A DNA stretch of 42,457 nt from Mucilaginibacter sp. GTDB lineage: Bacteria; Bacteroidota; Bacteroidia; Sphingobacteriales; Sphingobacteriaceae. Positions 1 through 7,730 of the stretch are shown here, in pieces. Location: contig JAQBOU010000019.1 of the NCBI GenBank assembly GCA_028287865.1, positions 1 through 42,457 on the forward strand, in the 5' to 3' direction. A model generated the notes under the pieces. It ran no database searches. It saw nothing but the letters and a program-made list of their open reading frames with translations, and was not told where the DNA came from. The translations under genes were made by a program, and so were the position numbers. Each line of letters opens with the position of its first letter. The stretch's first letter is position 1.

Positions 1-2
1 TA

Positions 3-194
3 TTTTATATTTTATTGGGGATAGCTACGTTTGAAATAGAAGGGAAAACAAAAACAGTTCAGCCGGGTCAATCCATTCATGTACCTAAAAAAACCAAACA
101 CCGCATCATTAACAAGGGTAACATTGATCTTCACTTCCTGGTAATTTCTGAACCAAAATCACATGGTGACAGGGTGAATTTGGCACTCCCTTAG
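3..194 (+). CDS. cupin-domain protein, C-terminal fragment
   Basis: The reading frame is open from the left edge and ends at TAG 192-194, giving about 63 residues of a protein whose start lies outside the window. The fragment has the second half of a cupin beta-barrel: a PGQSIHVPKKTKHRI stretch (Pro-Gly turn, then a strand ending in a metal-type His), followed by NKG and a strand ending in EPKS. This matches small single-domain cupins of the mannose-6-phosphate isomerase type. The substrate cannot be told from this piece. It is too short to be in most ORF lists but codon use and the cupin pattern support it. Confidence 0.7.
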   Translation, partial: FYILLGIATFEIEGKTKTVQPGQSIHVPKKTKHRIINKGNIDLHFLVISEPKSHGDRVNLALP

Positions 195-304
195 TCTGAA
201 AAATAAGGTTTATATACTATTCCTCCTTTTTATCGTAAATATTTTAATGCTATTTAAAACTAATTATACGTTTTGATTATTATATCCTTTAAAAAAACCT
301 ACCC

Positions 305-469
305 ATGAAAAAAATATATTTTCCATCCGTCATTTTATTATTGTTGTGTCTTAGTAGTTGTTCAGTAATCGGCGGAATTTTTAAAGCCGGTGCTGCGGTT
401 GGTATTATTTCGGTTATCGTTGTCATTGTTTTAATCATCTGGATCGCTTCCATGTTCAGAGGTAAATAA
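305..469 (+). CDS. small lipoprotein with one membrane helix (54 aa)
   Basis: A 54-residue protein begins MKKIYFPSVILLLLC and has a lipobox LSSC with the lipid-acceptor Cys at residue 19. A short GGIFKAGAAVG segment follows, then a very hydrophobic helix (about residues 32-50) and a basic end FRGK. Similar peptides are common in Bacteroidota; I recall some carrying an inherited and doubtful 'phosphatidate cytidylyltransferase' label, which so small a protein cannot justify. The gene stands alone between the cupin fragment and the convergent rhamnosidase. Its function is unknown; an envelope-stress or membrane role is only a guess. An antisense frame over the same bases looks like a shadow. 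Confidence 0.7.
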   Translation: MKKIYFPSVILLLLCLSSCSVIGGIFKAGAAVGIISVIVVIVLIIWIASMFRGK

Positions 470-513
470 TCCAAACATATTAGTAAGGGTGCCGAATAAT
501 ACTAAGGCACCCA

Positions 514-3252
514 TTAGGGTTTGATGGTGCTAAAATGATAAATCCCCGAGCCAACGTTTACAACCGTATAACCGGTTACGGCATCAGCTATTTTAATTTC
601 AGGTTCGGTGGCAATAGCTTTGCCGCTTTCCAGTATACTGCTTCCATTATTTGACGGAATGTAAATAGTAGCCGTTGTATTTGCCGGGATTTCCACATCG
701 AGCAACAGGTTGCCATTATCCAGCTTCCAGTGCGAACTTATCTTTCCATAATTAGTCTCGTAATCAGCCGATGCATTTTCCAGGTTACCGCCAATAGTTG
801 GTTTGATCGCTATTTGTTTATAACCGGGTCCTTCATTTTTTGTATCAATACCTGCAATAACCCGGTACATCCAGTCGCCGATTGCACCATACGCATAATG
901 GTTATAAGAGTTCATAGTTGGCGTTTCAAACGTGCCATCGGGTTTTATACCATCCCAACGTTCCCAAATAGTAGTTGCACCCATTTTAACCGGGTAAAGC
1001 CATGAAGGATACGTCTCCTGCAACAAAAGCCGGTAAGCCACATTTGCATATCCAAACCGGCTTAAAACCTGGCACAAGTATGGCGTTCCTAAAAACCCTG
1101 TTGTTAGGTGAAAATCATACCTCCTTATATTTGCAGCCAGCCGGTCAGCTGCCTGTTGCCTTAAATTTTCGGGCAGCATATCAAATTGTAAAGCAAGTAC
1201 GTAAGCGGTTTGCGTATCAGATGAGATCAATCCGTTTGGCGTTACATATTCTTTTAAGTAAGCGCCTGTAATTTTAGCCAGTAAGCCGGTATAATAGTTA
1301 ACGTCGTCACTTTTGCCCAACACATTTGCTGCATTGATAAGTAATTGTGTTGAATAGGCATAAAAGCATTGGGCTATTAAATATTTATTGGTAATTGCCG
1401 AACTTCCATCAGTATCATCATTCAGGCTGTAAAAAAGCCAATCACCAAAATGATTACCGGTGTTCCATAAATCATTTTTACTTTGGTGCTGCATATAATC
1501 TACCCATGCTTTCATGCTGCTGTATTGATCTTCCAGTATGCGTTTATCACCATAAGCTAAATACATATTCCATGGGATGATGGTTGAAACATCGGCCCAG
1601 CCGGTACTGGCGCCCGGACCGGATTTTAACCCCTGTGCAATTACATTAGGAATTACGAATGGGACGCTTCCGCTTTCGTACTGATCGGCAGCAACATCTT
1701 TAAGCCATTTGGCAAAAAAGTTATGTACATTCATATTGTAGGATGCCGTCCGCGAAAATACCTGTGCATCACCTGTCCAGCCCAAACGTTCATCACGCTG
1801 CGGGCAATCGGTAGGTACATCCAGGAAATTTCCTTTCTGGCCCCATTGTATATTATGCTGAAGCTGGTTAATAAGCGTATTTGAGCAGGAGAAAGTACCC
1901 GTTGGCGCCATGTCAGAATATAAAGCAATGGCCATAAAGTTTTCCGGCTTTAAATCGCCGGGATACCCTTCAATCTTTATAAACCTGAATCCCTGCCACG
2001 TAAACTGAGGTTCAAATGTTTCTTCAGCACCGCCCTTAAGTATATAAACATCCTGCGACCTTGCGGTACGTAAATTTTCCGTGTAAAAGTTTCCCGCCTT
2101 ATCAATTACTTCCGCATGTGATATGGTGATCTTATCGCCCGGATGGCCTGTCACTTTCATCTGTACCCAGCCCACCAGGTTTTGACCAAAGTCAATTACT
2201 TTTTCGCCCTTTGGGGTGGTAAATATCTTTACCGGTTTAAATGTTTCATGCTTCCTTACCGGTTCATTATAAGTGGCAACCAGCACATCTTTGGAAAGGT
2301 CCTTTACGGTCACACCCGACCAGTTTTTATCATCAAAATTGGTGGTTGACCAATCTTTTTGCTGCATACGGTCATCAATAGTTGCGCCGTAATATATTTC
2401 TGCAAAACGAACCGGCCCGGTAGATGATTTCCAGCTTTCGTCAGATATAATGGTGGCTTTAGATCCGTCTGTATAGGTTACCTCGAGTTGAAACAACAAT
2501 GCAATGTCTTTTCCATATAGATTAGGTTTTGGGTCATAGCCGATATAACCGCGGTACCAGCCATTCCCAAGTTCAGCACCTGCAGCGTTGTCGCCCTGTT
2601 TCAACAGGGAAGTAACATCATAAGCCTGATATTGCAGGCGTTTATTATAACTGGTCCATCCGGGAGTTAAATAAGCATCACCTACGCGATGCCCGTTAAT
2701 TTGCGCCTCATATAAACCGTGGCAAGTGATATAAGCTGTTGCCGATGCTATTTTCTTAGGCAGTATAAATCCTTTTCTGAACAGTGGGCTTGGGCGCGTC
2801 ACGGTATCTTCAATAAAGCCGGGAGATATCCATTTTGCTTTCCAATCAGCAGGAGTCAGGATCCCCATTTGCCACGAGGCCGGTGTACTCCATTCCGAAG
2901 CTTTGCCCGAGTTATCCCATACCCTTACCTGCCAGTAATATTTTTGTTGAGATAGGAGGGGCCCACCTTTATATGCTATAAATACCGACTGATCCGACAT
3001 TACCTTTCCTGTGTTCCAAACTACCTGTTTGCCTTTTTTTAATGTTGAATAAGTGCTTACCCTTAGCTCATAAGCGCTTTGCATTACATCTCGTTTCCCG
3101 CCGGCAACTAACTTCCAGCTAAATCGCGGAGTTAAAGCATCGATACAGATAGGATCAGCCTGGTTTTCAGTTAACAACGATTGAACTTTTACCTGTGCAC
3201 AACAAAATCCTGCCACGTGAACGGTAAGAAATAAAAAAAGAAACTTTTTCAT
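514..3252 (-). CDS. secreted alpha-L-rhamnosidase, GH78
   Basis: This 912-residue enzyme should hydrolyse terminal alpha-L-rhamnose from pectic rhamnogalacturonan, glycosides or similar glycans. Residues 1-19 form a signal peptide with cleavage likely at CCA|Q. Beta-sandwich domains follow (about 20-430), with the GHRVGDAYLTPGWTSYNKRLQYQ block typical of the N-terminal rhamnosidase domain. The (alpha/alpha)6 catalytic barrel carries the hallmark PTDCPQRDERLGWTGD: D482, E488 (general acid) and W492. The general base is E764 in TIWERWDG. A C-terminal beta-domain closes the protein. Length is normal for the family. It is transcribed alone, convergent to the small lipoprotein, and no transporter or regulator adjoins it. 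The family call is secure; the natural substrate is inferred. Confidence 0.95.
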   Translation of the reverse strand: MKKFLFLFLTVHVAGFCCAQVKVQSLLTENQADPICIDALTPRFSWKLVAGGKRDVMQSAYELRVSTYSTLKKGKQVVWNTGKVMSDQSVFIAYKGGPLLSQQKYYWQVRVWDNSGKASEWSTPASWQMGILTPADWKAKWISPGFIEDTVTRPSPLFRKGFILPKKIASATAYITCHGLYEAQINGHRVGDAYLTPGWTSYNKRLQYQAYDVTSLLKQGDNAAGAELGNGWYRGYIGYDPKPNLYGKDIALLFQLEVTYTDGSKATIISDESWKSSTGPVRFAEIYYGATIDDRMQQKDWSTTNFDDKNWSGVTVKDLSKDVLVATYNEPVRKHETFKPVKIFTTPKGEKVIDFGQNLVGWVQMKVTGHPGDKITISHAEVIDKAGNFYTENLRTARSQDVYILKGGAEETFEPQFTWQGFRFIKIEGYPGDLKPENFMAIALYSDMAPTGTFSCSNTLINQLQHNIQWGQKGNFLDVPTDCPQRDERLGWTGDAQVFSRTASYNMNVHNFFAKWLKDVAADQYESGSVPFVIPNVIAQGLKSGPGASTGWADVSTIIPWNMYLAYGDKRILEDQYSSMKAWVDYMQHQSKNDLWNTGNHFGDWLFYSLNDDTDGSSAITNKYLIAQCFYAYSTQLLINAANVLGKSDDVNYYTGLLAKITGAYLKEYVTPNGLISSDTQTAYVLALQFDMLPENLRQQAADRLAANIRRYDFHLTTGFLGTPYLCQVLSRFGYANVAYRLLLQETYPSWLYPVKMGATTIWERWDGIKPDGTFETPTMNSYNHYAYGAIGDWMYRVIAGIDTKNEGPGYKQIAIKPTIGGNLENASADYETNYGKISSHWKLDNGNLLLDVEIPANTTATIYIPSNNGSSILESGKAIATEPEIKIADAVTGYTVVNVGSGIYHFSTIKP

Positions 3253-3401
3253 TGATATTATCGGGATACGTTTAATTGGAAAGGCAAGATAATGAAAATG
3301 CTTTTAGCTAAACCGTTTTTCAACGATAATCCGTGCATTTATAATAGATTTATTACAAATGGTAAATAAACGTTATTGGGAGCGGGTTGTGATTTGTAAA
3401 C

Positions 3402-3433
3402 GCACTGCCAGAGCCGAAAAATTCCGGCAGTGC
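3402..3433 (-). terminator. stem-loop downstream of the DyP peroxidase gene
   Basis: GCACTGCC at 3402-3409 pairs perfectly with GGCAGTGC at 3426-3433 around a 16-nt loop. It lies 12 nt beyond the reverse-strand stop at 3445. On that strand no clear U-run follows, so it may be a transcript-end hairpin rather than a classical intrinsic terminator. Confidence 0.5.
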
Positions 3434-3444
3434 ATTATTAATTT

Positions 3445-4806
3445 TTATTCCGCTAAACTTTTCAATGTGCTTAAACTGGGTAATAAACAATAGGCCGTAC
3501 CCCTCGTTACCACAAACTGCGGCATATCCTTTATAACTACAGGGCCTTTATCTGTTGGTATAGTAAATGAAGTATCGGCGGTTTCCATGCTCCTGTTGGC
3601 AATTAAAGCGTCCTGGCCATTTTGTGATGGGAAAACGGCGCTGAAATTGGTTGTATTGATCCATGAGTAGAGCAATTCAAATTGAGTGGGTAACGAACCG
3701 CAGAGAAAAAGACCTATCAGGCCGCGCTCGCCTTTATAACTATTGATAAGCGGCGGGGCACCATAGGCCATGCCTCTTCTTATCAGCCGTGGTACTGGCC
3801 CCTGTTCTGACAGCTTTTCGTCCCTGGGGTTTGCAACGCGGCTATGTGCTGCAAACGGACATTTCATCCCGCTTGTATCACCGGCATAACCAAATTTAGT
3901 CGAATGACTGGTTTTCGGATCTGGCTCGTCAGGTGATAATTCGAGCGGCGAACCATTTATCCACCGGCCGTTCAGTTTGGCAGCAAGCCATTCTTTCGCA
4001 TACTTCGGTGTTTGACCAATTGTTTTGGCAATGTTTTCTGCGTTAGTAGAAAGGAAATTGTCAAAAAGTTCTACATCCTGTAATAAAATCCGGAAAGCAT
4101 TATAGCAGCCATCTTTAGCAAAGGTACCCGCATCACCAAGGGTAGGCCCCGGGCTGAATGCTGAAGGCGGATAGCCGATAAGGAAATTCCTCAGATCGGA
4201 TGGATCCATAGGGTTGGTCCATCCCAGCTTAGGCTGGTCAATTCCATCCAGGTAACCGAAATGGATACTGTTGCGGGGTATCAGGGCGTATTCCTCAAGT
4301 CTTTTTGTGCCCTCATCTAACGGTAAATATTCTGTAAGCCCTCCCGCAGTAGCTGCGTTTGATACGATAGATACCAATTGTTTAAGCATTTGCGGAGACA
4401 TAGCGTAAGTATGTACAACACAATCAACCTGTTGCGTTGTATTTCCAAATGCCCACTTAGATGGATCGCTTGGGCCGCAATCATTTAGCGATTGCTGAGA
4501 GCCGCCGGAAGCCGGGCCCTTTTGAAAAGTCCAGGGGAAATATTTCATATCTGTAGCATTAAGATTGCTTACCATTGCTATGCCAGAACAGGTAAGACCA
4601 ATATTAAGCATCAGATCAGGTTTTTCATCGCCCCAGCTCTCTGCAGATTGTACGTACGGAAATATAGCTTTGATAAAACTTTTAGCACCTGGCTGATCTT
4701 TAAATTTAAAGACCATATGGCAGGAGTAAGGATGTGTGAATCCGCGTAATATCATACCCTGGATATTTGATTTATCCGGTACGGTAACATCATTTATTGT
4801 TGACAT
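3445..4806 (-). CDS. DyP-type heme peroxidase
   Basis: A 453-residue protein of the dye-decolourising peroxidase superfamily, which uses H2O2 to oxidise bulky aromatic substrates with a heme cofactor. The signature GxxDG is present as GYLDG with catalytic Asp at 187. The proximal heme-ligand His is H321 in the CPFAAHSRVANPRD block, and the distal Arg is R343 or R344 in LIRRGMAYG. The length and the extended loops fit the larger DyP classes rather than the roughly 310-residue class. There is no signal peptide, so a cytosolic enzyme is likely. Upstream on the same strand, 243 nt away, is a small protein that may be functionally linked; a hairpin terminator and a repeat lie between them. No encapsulin gene or encapsulin-type C-terminal tag was seen. 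Confidence 0.92.
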   Translation of the reverse strand: MSTINDVTVPDKSNIQGMILRGFTHPYSCHMVFKFKDQPGAKSFIKAIFPYVQSAESWGDEKPDLMLNIGLTCSGIAMVSNLNATDMKYFPWTFQKGPASGGSQQSLNDCGPSDPSKWAFGNTTQQVDCVVHTYAMSPQMLKQLVSIVSNAATAGGLTEYLPLDEGTKRLEEYALIPRNSIHFGYLDGIDQPKLGWTNPMDPSDLRNFLIGYPPSAFSPGPTLGDAGTFAKDGCYNAFRILLQDVELFDNFLSTNAENIAKTIGQTPKYAKEWLAAKLNGRWINGSPLELSPDEPDPKTSHSTKFGYAGDTSGMKCPFAAHSRVANPRDEKLSEQGPVPRLIRRGMAYGAPPLINSYKGERGLIGLFLCGSLPTQFELLYSWINTTNFSAVFPSQNGQDALIANRSMETADTSFTIPTDKGPVVIKDMPQFVVTRGTAYCLLPSLSTLKSLAE

Positions 4807-4825
4807 AAATAGGATTTAATGAATG

Positions 4826-4855
4826 AAAAAGCATCAGCCGGATTGTCCGGCTGAT
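4826..4855 (-). terminator. intrinsic terminator, reverse strand
   Basis: ATCAGCCGGA (4833-4842) and TCCGGCTGAT (4846-4855) form a perfect 10-bp stem with a 3-nt loop. Read on the reverse strand the stem is followed by GCTTTTTC, a U-rich tail. It would end transcripts coming from 5050-5499, or attenuate read-through into the DyP gene that begins 27 nt further on. Confidence 0.65.
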
Positions 4856-4884
4856 TTCATAAAATTTTAAAGCAGTAGCTTAAG

Positions 4885-5042
4885 AGACTATTTAAAAACG
4901 ATAAAAATAACCTCGTTGCGAGCGATAGCGAAGCAATTCCTACCTACAGAGCGACTCTGCCAAGCAGGGGATTGCTTCGTACCTGGCAAAGACAGGTTGT
5001 TTCGTGTTTAAATAAAAACAATATTGAATATTTAAACAGTCT
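4885..5042. repeat. MITE-like palindromic repeat element
   Basis: The ends are imperfect inverted repeats: AGACTATTTAAA at 4885-4896 against TTTAAACAGTCT at 5031-5042 (11 of 12 paired). Inside, CGAAGCAATTCC (4929-4940) pairs with GGGGATTGCTTCG (4967-4979), and CAGAG-CGA-CTCTG (4947-4959) makes a small central hairpin. No open reading frame is inside. I recall GCGAAGCAAT...ATTGCTTCG units as dispersed repeats in Sphingobacteriaceae, but copy number cannot be checked here. No clear target-site duplication is visible. Confidence 0.6.
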
Positions 5043-5049
5043 ATTAGAT

Positions 5050-5499
5050 TTATTTATGCTTTGGAAGTACTGTTTTGTGCGGAAAAGCAGCTTCAATTTC
5101 TTTAACTGTTTGCGGATACGCCTGATATAGGTCGGCTGGTTGGCTCAGGTTGTTTTCATTGATAAAATTTTCAAAGCCTGTTAGGTCTGTCACTGGAGGA
5201 ACAGGCGGATTAAGCGCAACTTGAGCTATGCCTGCAAATGCCTTCTGCGTATTTGGGTTTGTCCAAAAAAAGCTCAGGTATGGATTCATCGGCCCGTCAA
5301 ATGCAGTTATTAATAAAATGGCGTAAGTGCCTTGCCCGGAAGCATTTGGGATAAGCGCAAGACGTGCATAATGTACAATGCCGGAAGCATCCAGGCCCGT
5401 TTTTACACTTTTTACAAAAGTTTCATAAGCTAACTGAGCTCCGGCCTGCGATATCGCATCCTGTTTAATGGGAACATAAAGTGTTAGTGGATTTGCCAT
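5050..5499 (-). CDS. hypothetical protein, possible DyP-associated alpha/beta-barrel protein
   Basis: A 149-residue soluble protein without signal peptide or membrane helix. Its middle part, IVHYARLALIP followed by YAILLITAFDGPMNPYL, has the alternation of a ferredoxin-like (dimeric alpha/beta barrel) fold. It recalls the 'HFAR... FDG...Y' pattern in small proteins encoded near heme peroxidases. That resemblance is from memory and weak. The gene precedes the DyP peroxidase on the same strand but is separated from it by a repeat element and a terminator. Either the two were once a tighter unit, or they are independently expressed. No catalytic motif can be named. Confidence 0.6.
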   Translation of the reverse strand: MANPLTLYVPIKQDAISQAGAQLAYETFVKSVKTGLDASGIVHYARLALIPNASGQGTYAILLITAFDGPMNPYLSFFWTNPNTQKAFAGIAQVALNPPVPPVTDLTGFENFINENNLSQPADLYQAYPQTVKEIEAAFPHKTVLPKHK

Positions 5500-5724
5500 A
5501 AGGTTTAATTTAGGTATGTAATTTACGCTTACTCTATTAAAGGCTTTTCAGCATACGCCTTTACTTTAGTATGGAATTATAAAACAAACTTGCTTAAACC
5601 CAGTAATAAATTTTAAGGCAATTTGCTTATAATTTTCTGGTTAAAGATAGCTGATCTGAAAAATAATACCAGCAGTACTTTAACGGTATTTTAAAGGTGA
5701 AAACACGGTATTTAATTACCTGAG

Positions 5725-6822
5725 CTATGCGGTTTCATGATAGGTCAATTCTTCTTTTGGACGTTCATTTGATTCAACAACAGTGAAGGTTTGCGTCTTA
5801 TTATCAAGGTAAGGCTGATAATATTGTTCGTAAAATTGTTTCTTGGAATCTTTATAAGAGCTTACGGCGCCAAACCATTTCATCATTTTTATATAGTACC
5901 AGGCCATATCAATCTGGTGTGGTTTAAAGCCACTGCGTGCACTCTTCGGAAAAAGATGATGGTTGTTATGCCATTCGCCTGCTACCATGCCAGGCCATAA
6001 CTGGTTAATGGATTTGTCCTTTTGAGAATAATCTGTCCCTTCGCGCTGTTTGTCTTTGCCTTTTGCATGCCCGTCATAATTAAATGTACGTACACCAACG
6101 GCCCAAAATCCGGCTGCACCAAATAAAGTGCATGCCAGCGCATTGCCGCCCATAAGGTAAAACATCAGATACCAGAATGACCAGTTAAGTACCCACGCCA
6201 TAACTGCGCGGTAAGGATTAACGTATGACCCCCATTGCTGGTACTGCTTGTAAGTATTGGCTTTAACCCCTGTATGCTGCATCAGCAACTTTACACGGTT
6301 ATAATCAGACTCGGTTAGGTTTTTGGCAATAGGCTGATGATTTACATCAGCCAGGAAGCAGTATAAAAAACCGGCCTGCGCGTTATAAGGGTCGCCGGGC
6401 TGATCTGATTTTGCATGATGTACATGGTGGGATATCACATAGATCTCTTCGGGAATTACATTTAATGTAAGGTTTTGTGTAATGAAGCGCCAAAAAGAAT
6501 TGCGAAATTTATAAGCCCCATGCGTACAAAACCGGTGGTGCCAAATGGTGCCATGGGTACCCATAACAACCATGCTGTACAAAAAAGCACATAACAGCAT
6601 CCAGGGACTAAAAAATTTAAATAAAAACAGAAAGAAAAAGGGCATCAGGCAAAGTACTTTAAGCCAGCTGAAGGCAGGCAGCCAGTTTTTGCGGGTTTTT
6701 AAAATATTTAATCTTGAAAAAAACTCTTTGAGGATTTGACCGCTTTTGGGTTTAATCACCTCTCCCTGCTCGTTTTTCCATCCATAAGCAGGAGCTTGTA
6801 AAACATGGTCTAAAAATGCCAT
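5725..6822 (-). CDS. membrane-bound fatty acid (acyl-CoA type) desaturase
   Basis: A 365-residue di-iron desaturase that introduces a double bond into membrane-lipid acyl chains. All three histidine boxes are intact: HRFCTH at 96-101, HHVHH at 132-136 and HNNHH at 285-289. Hydrophobic segments lie at about 50-88 and 205-245, as expected for the four-helix membrane topology. The family usually runs from 300 to 380 residues. The position specificity (delta-9 or other) and the acyl carrier cannot be told from sequence. The gene stands alone, with no visible terminator and no electron-transfer partner adjoining it. Confidence 0.9.
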   Translation of the reverse strand: MAFLDHVLQAPAYGWKNEQGEVIKPKSGQILKEFFSRLNILKTRKNWLPAFSWLKVLCLMPFFFLFLFKFFSPWMLLCAFLYSMVVMGTHGTIWHHRFCTHGAYKFRNSFWRFITQNLTLNVIPEEIYVISHHVHHAKSDQPGDPYNAQAGFLYCFLADVNHQPIAKNLTESDYNRVKLLMQHTGVKANTYKQYQQWGSYVNPYRAVMAWVLNWSFWYLMFYLMGGNALACTLFGAAGFWAVGVRTFNYDGHAKGKDKQREGTDYSQKDKSINQLWPGMVAGEWHNNHHLFPKSARSGFKPHQIDMAWYYIKMMKWFGAVSSYKDSKKQFYEQYYQPYLDNKTQTFTVVESNERPKEELTYHETA

Positions 6823-6878
6823 CGACGCTAAAATTTAATATGATACGTGCTAATAATACTTCTTATTGGTTACAGCTC

Positions 6879-7202
6879 TTAGTGGCGAGGCCTGTTTGGA
6901 TTAAATGCAACTATATAATTTAATTCATCCTTTAAAATACTTTTCGTATCCATTTGCTGTTCTTCTTTACTTAAAGACTGGCTAAGATTGGATTTTACAG
7001 ACTGAAATACCTGTAATAATATTTCAGGAAATATTTTGGTTGCAACAGCAGGATAATAATCCTTCATTATTCTTGTTTTTTCGTTATCGGTAACCAAACT
7101 TAATTCCCATTGGTCACCATTTTTAAAGCCGTGTTCTTTGGCTTCATTCATTAAATCGTACAGGTATATCCTGGTTTGATTTTCGACGGCTTGTTCTTGC
7201 AT
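6879..7202 (-). CDS. hypothetical protein, 107 aa
   Basis: The protein starting MQEQAVENQTRIYLYDLMNEAKEHG is mostly helical and charged, with no signal peptide, membrane helix or known motif. The ATG at 7202 is chosen because the 53-residue extension upstream, to 7361, is low in charge, reads like spacer and covers a hairpin; an A-rich AAAGATAAATAATAAC leader precedes the chosen ATG. I do not recognise the family. It lies just upstream of the desaturase on the same strand, with a 56-nt gap, and could be co-transcribed with it. Confidence 0.55.
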   Translation of the reverse strand: MQEQAVENQTRIYLYDLMNEAKEHGFKNGDQWELSLVTDNEKTRIMKDYYPAVATKIFPEILLQVFQSVKSNLSQSLSKEEQQMDTKSILKDELNYIVAFNPNRPRH

Positions 7203-7730
7203 GTTATTATTTATCTTTATCGTTGATTTATTTACAATCCCCAGGATATTGGCCTCCGGCAGGCAATATCTAAGTGCTGGTAATGATTTGTTTGGTGTTA
7301 TTTTGGTTTTTGGATATGAGGCTGATTGCAGAGCGGGTAATAATTGCAGGATACCGGGCAAGACCTTTTATTTGTCATTTATTAAAACACCATATTTAAT
7401 TTGTTATTCTTCTCTATCATTTATACTAATATCAACGCTTAAATGTTACCTTAAATTGTATAAAGTCGTTGTTTAATAAAATTTAGTTTGGAAAGATTGC
7501 TTAAAGGTAAATATAAATTACGGAATATTACCTGACTTTGCAATTTAAAACCATCGTATTTTCAGGGCTCCCGCTTTCAGGACTAATAAAAAAGGGATGC
7601 CCTTATGGAGATCCCCTTTTATGATTTTCGGTAAGTAAACGAATTATTTAACGCGGGCAATGTGCTGTTAATTTCATCTCTGCGTGCCATGTGTACTTCT
7701 TGTAAGTGCACTCTTGTCGGCTTGAAATCG
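7203..7730. other. 528-bp spacer with a hairpin and a terminator
   Basis: No convincing gene was found here. It holds a bulged 9-bp hairpin at 7246-7269 (ATATTG/CAATAT arms with CCT/AGG inside), 44 nt upstream of the 107-aa gene, and the terminator at 7587-7620. A frame that continues from inside the esterase gene to 7619 is treated as a shadow. The rest is AT-rich with no clear signal. Confidence 0.5.
7587..7620 (-). terminator. terminator of the five-gene operon
   Basis: AAAAAGGGAT and ATCCCCTTTT flank a 12-nt loop, giving an A-tract/stem/T-tract structure that works in either direction. It lies about 110 nt past the stop of the esterase gene, the last gene of the operon. Confidence 0.55.

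Noticed and set aside
289..474. 61-aa reverse-strand frame antisense to the small lipoprotein
   Set aside because: The forward frame has a clean lipobox and membrane helix; the reverse product has low-complexity Thr/Ile/Asn content and no recognisable motif.
4790..4806. Encapsulin system around the DyP peroxidase
   Set aside because: No encapsulin shell gene is nearby and the DyP C-terminus does not carry the usual cargo tag.
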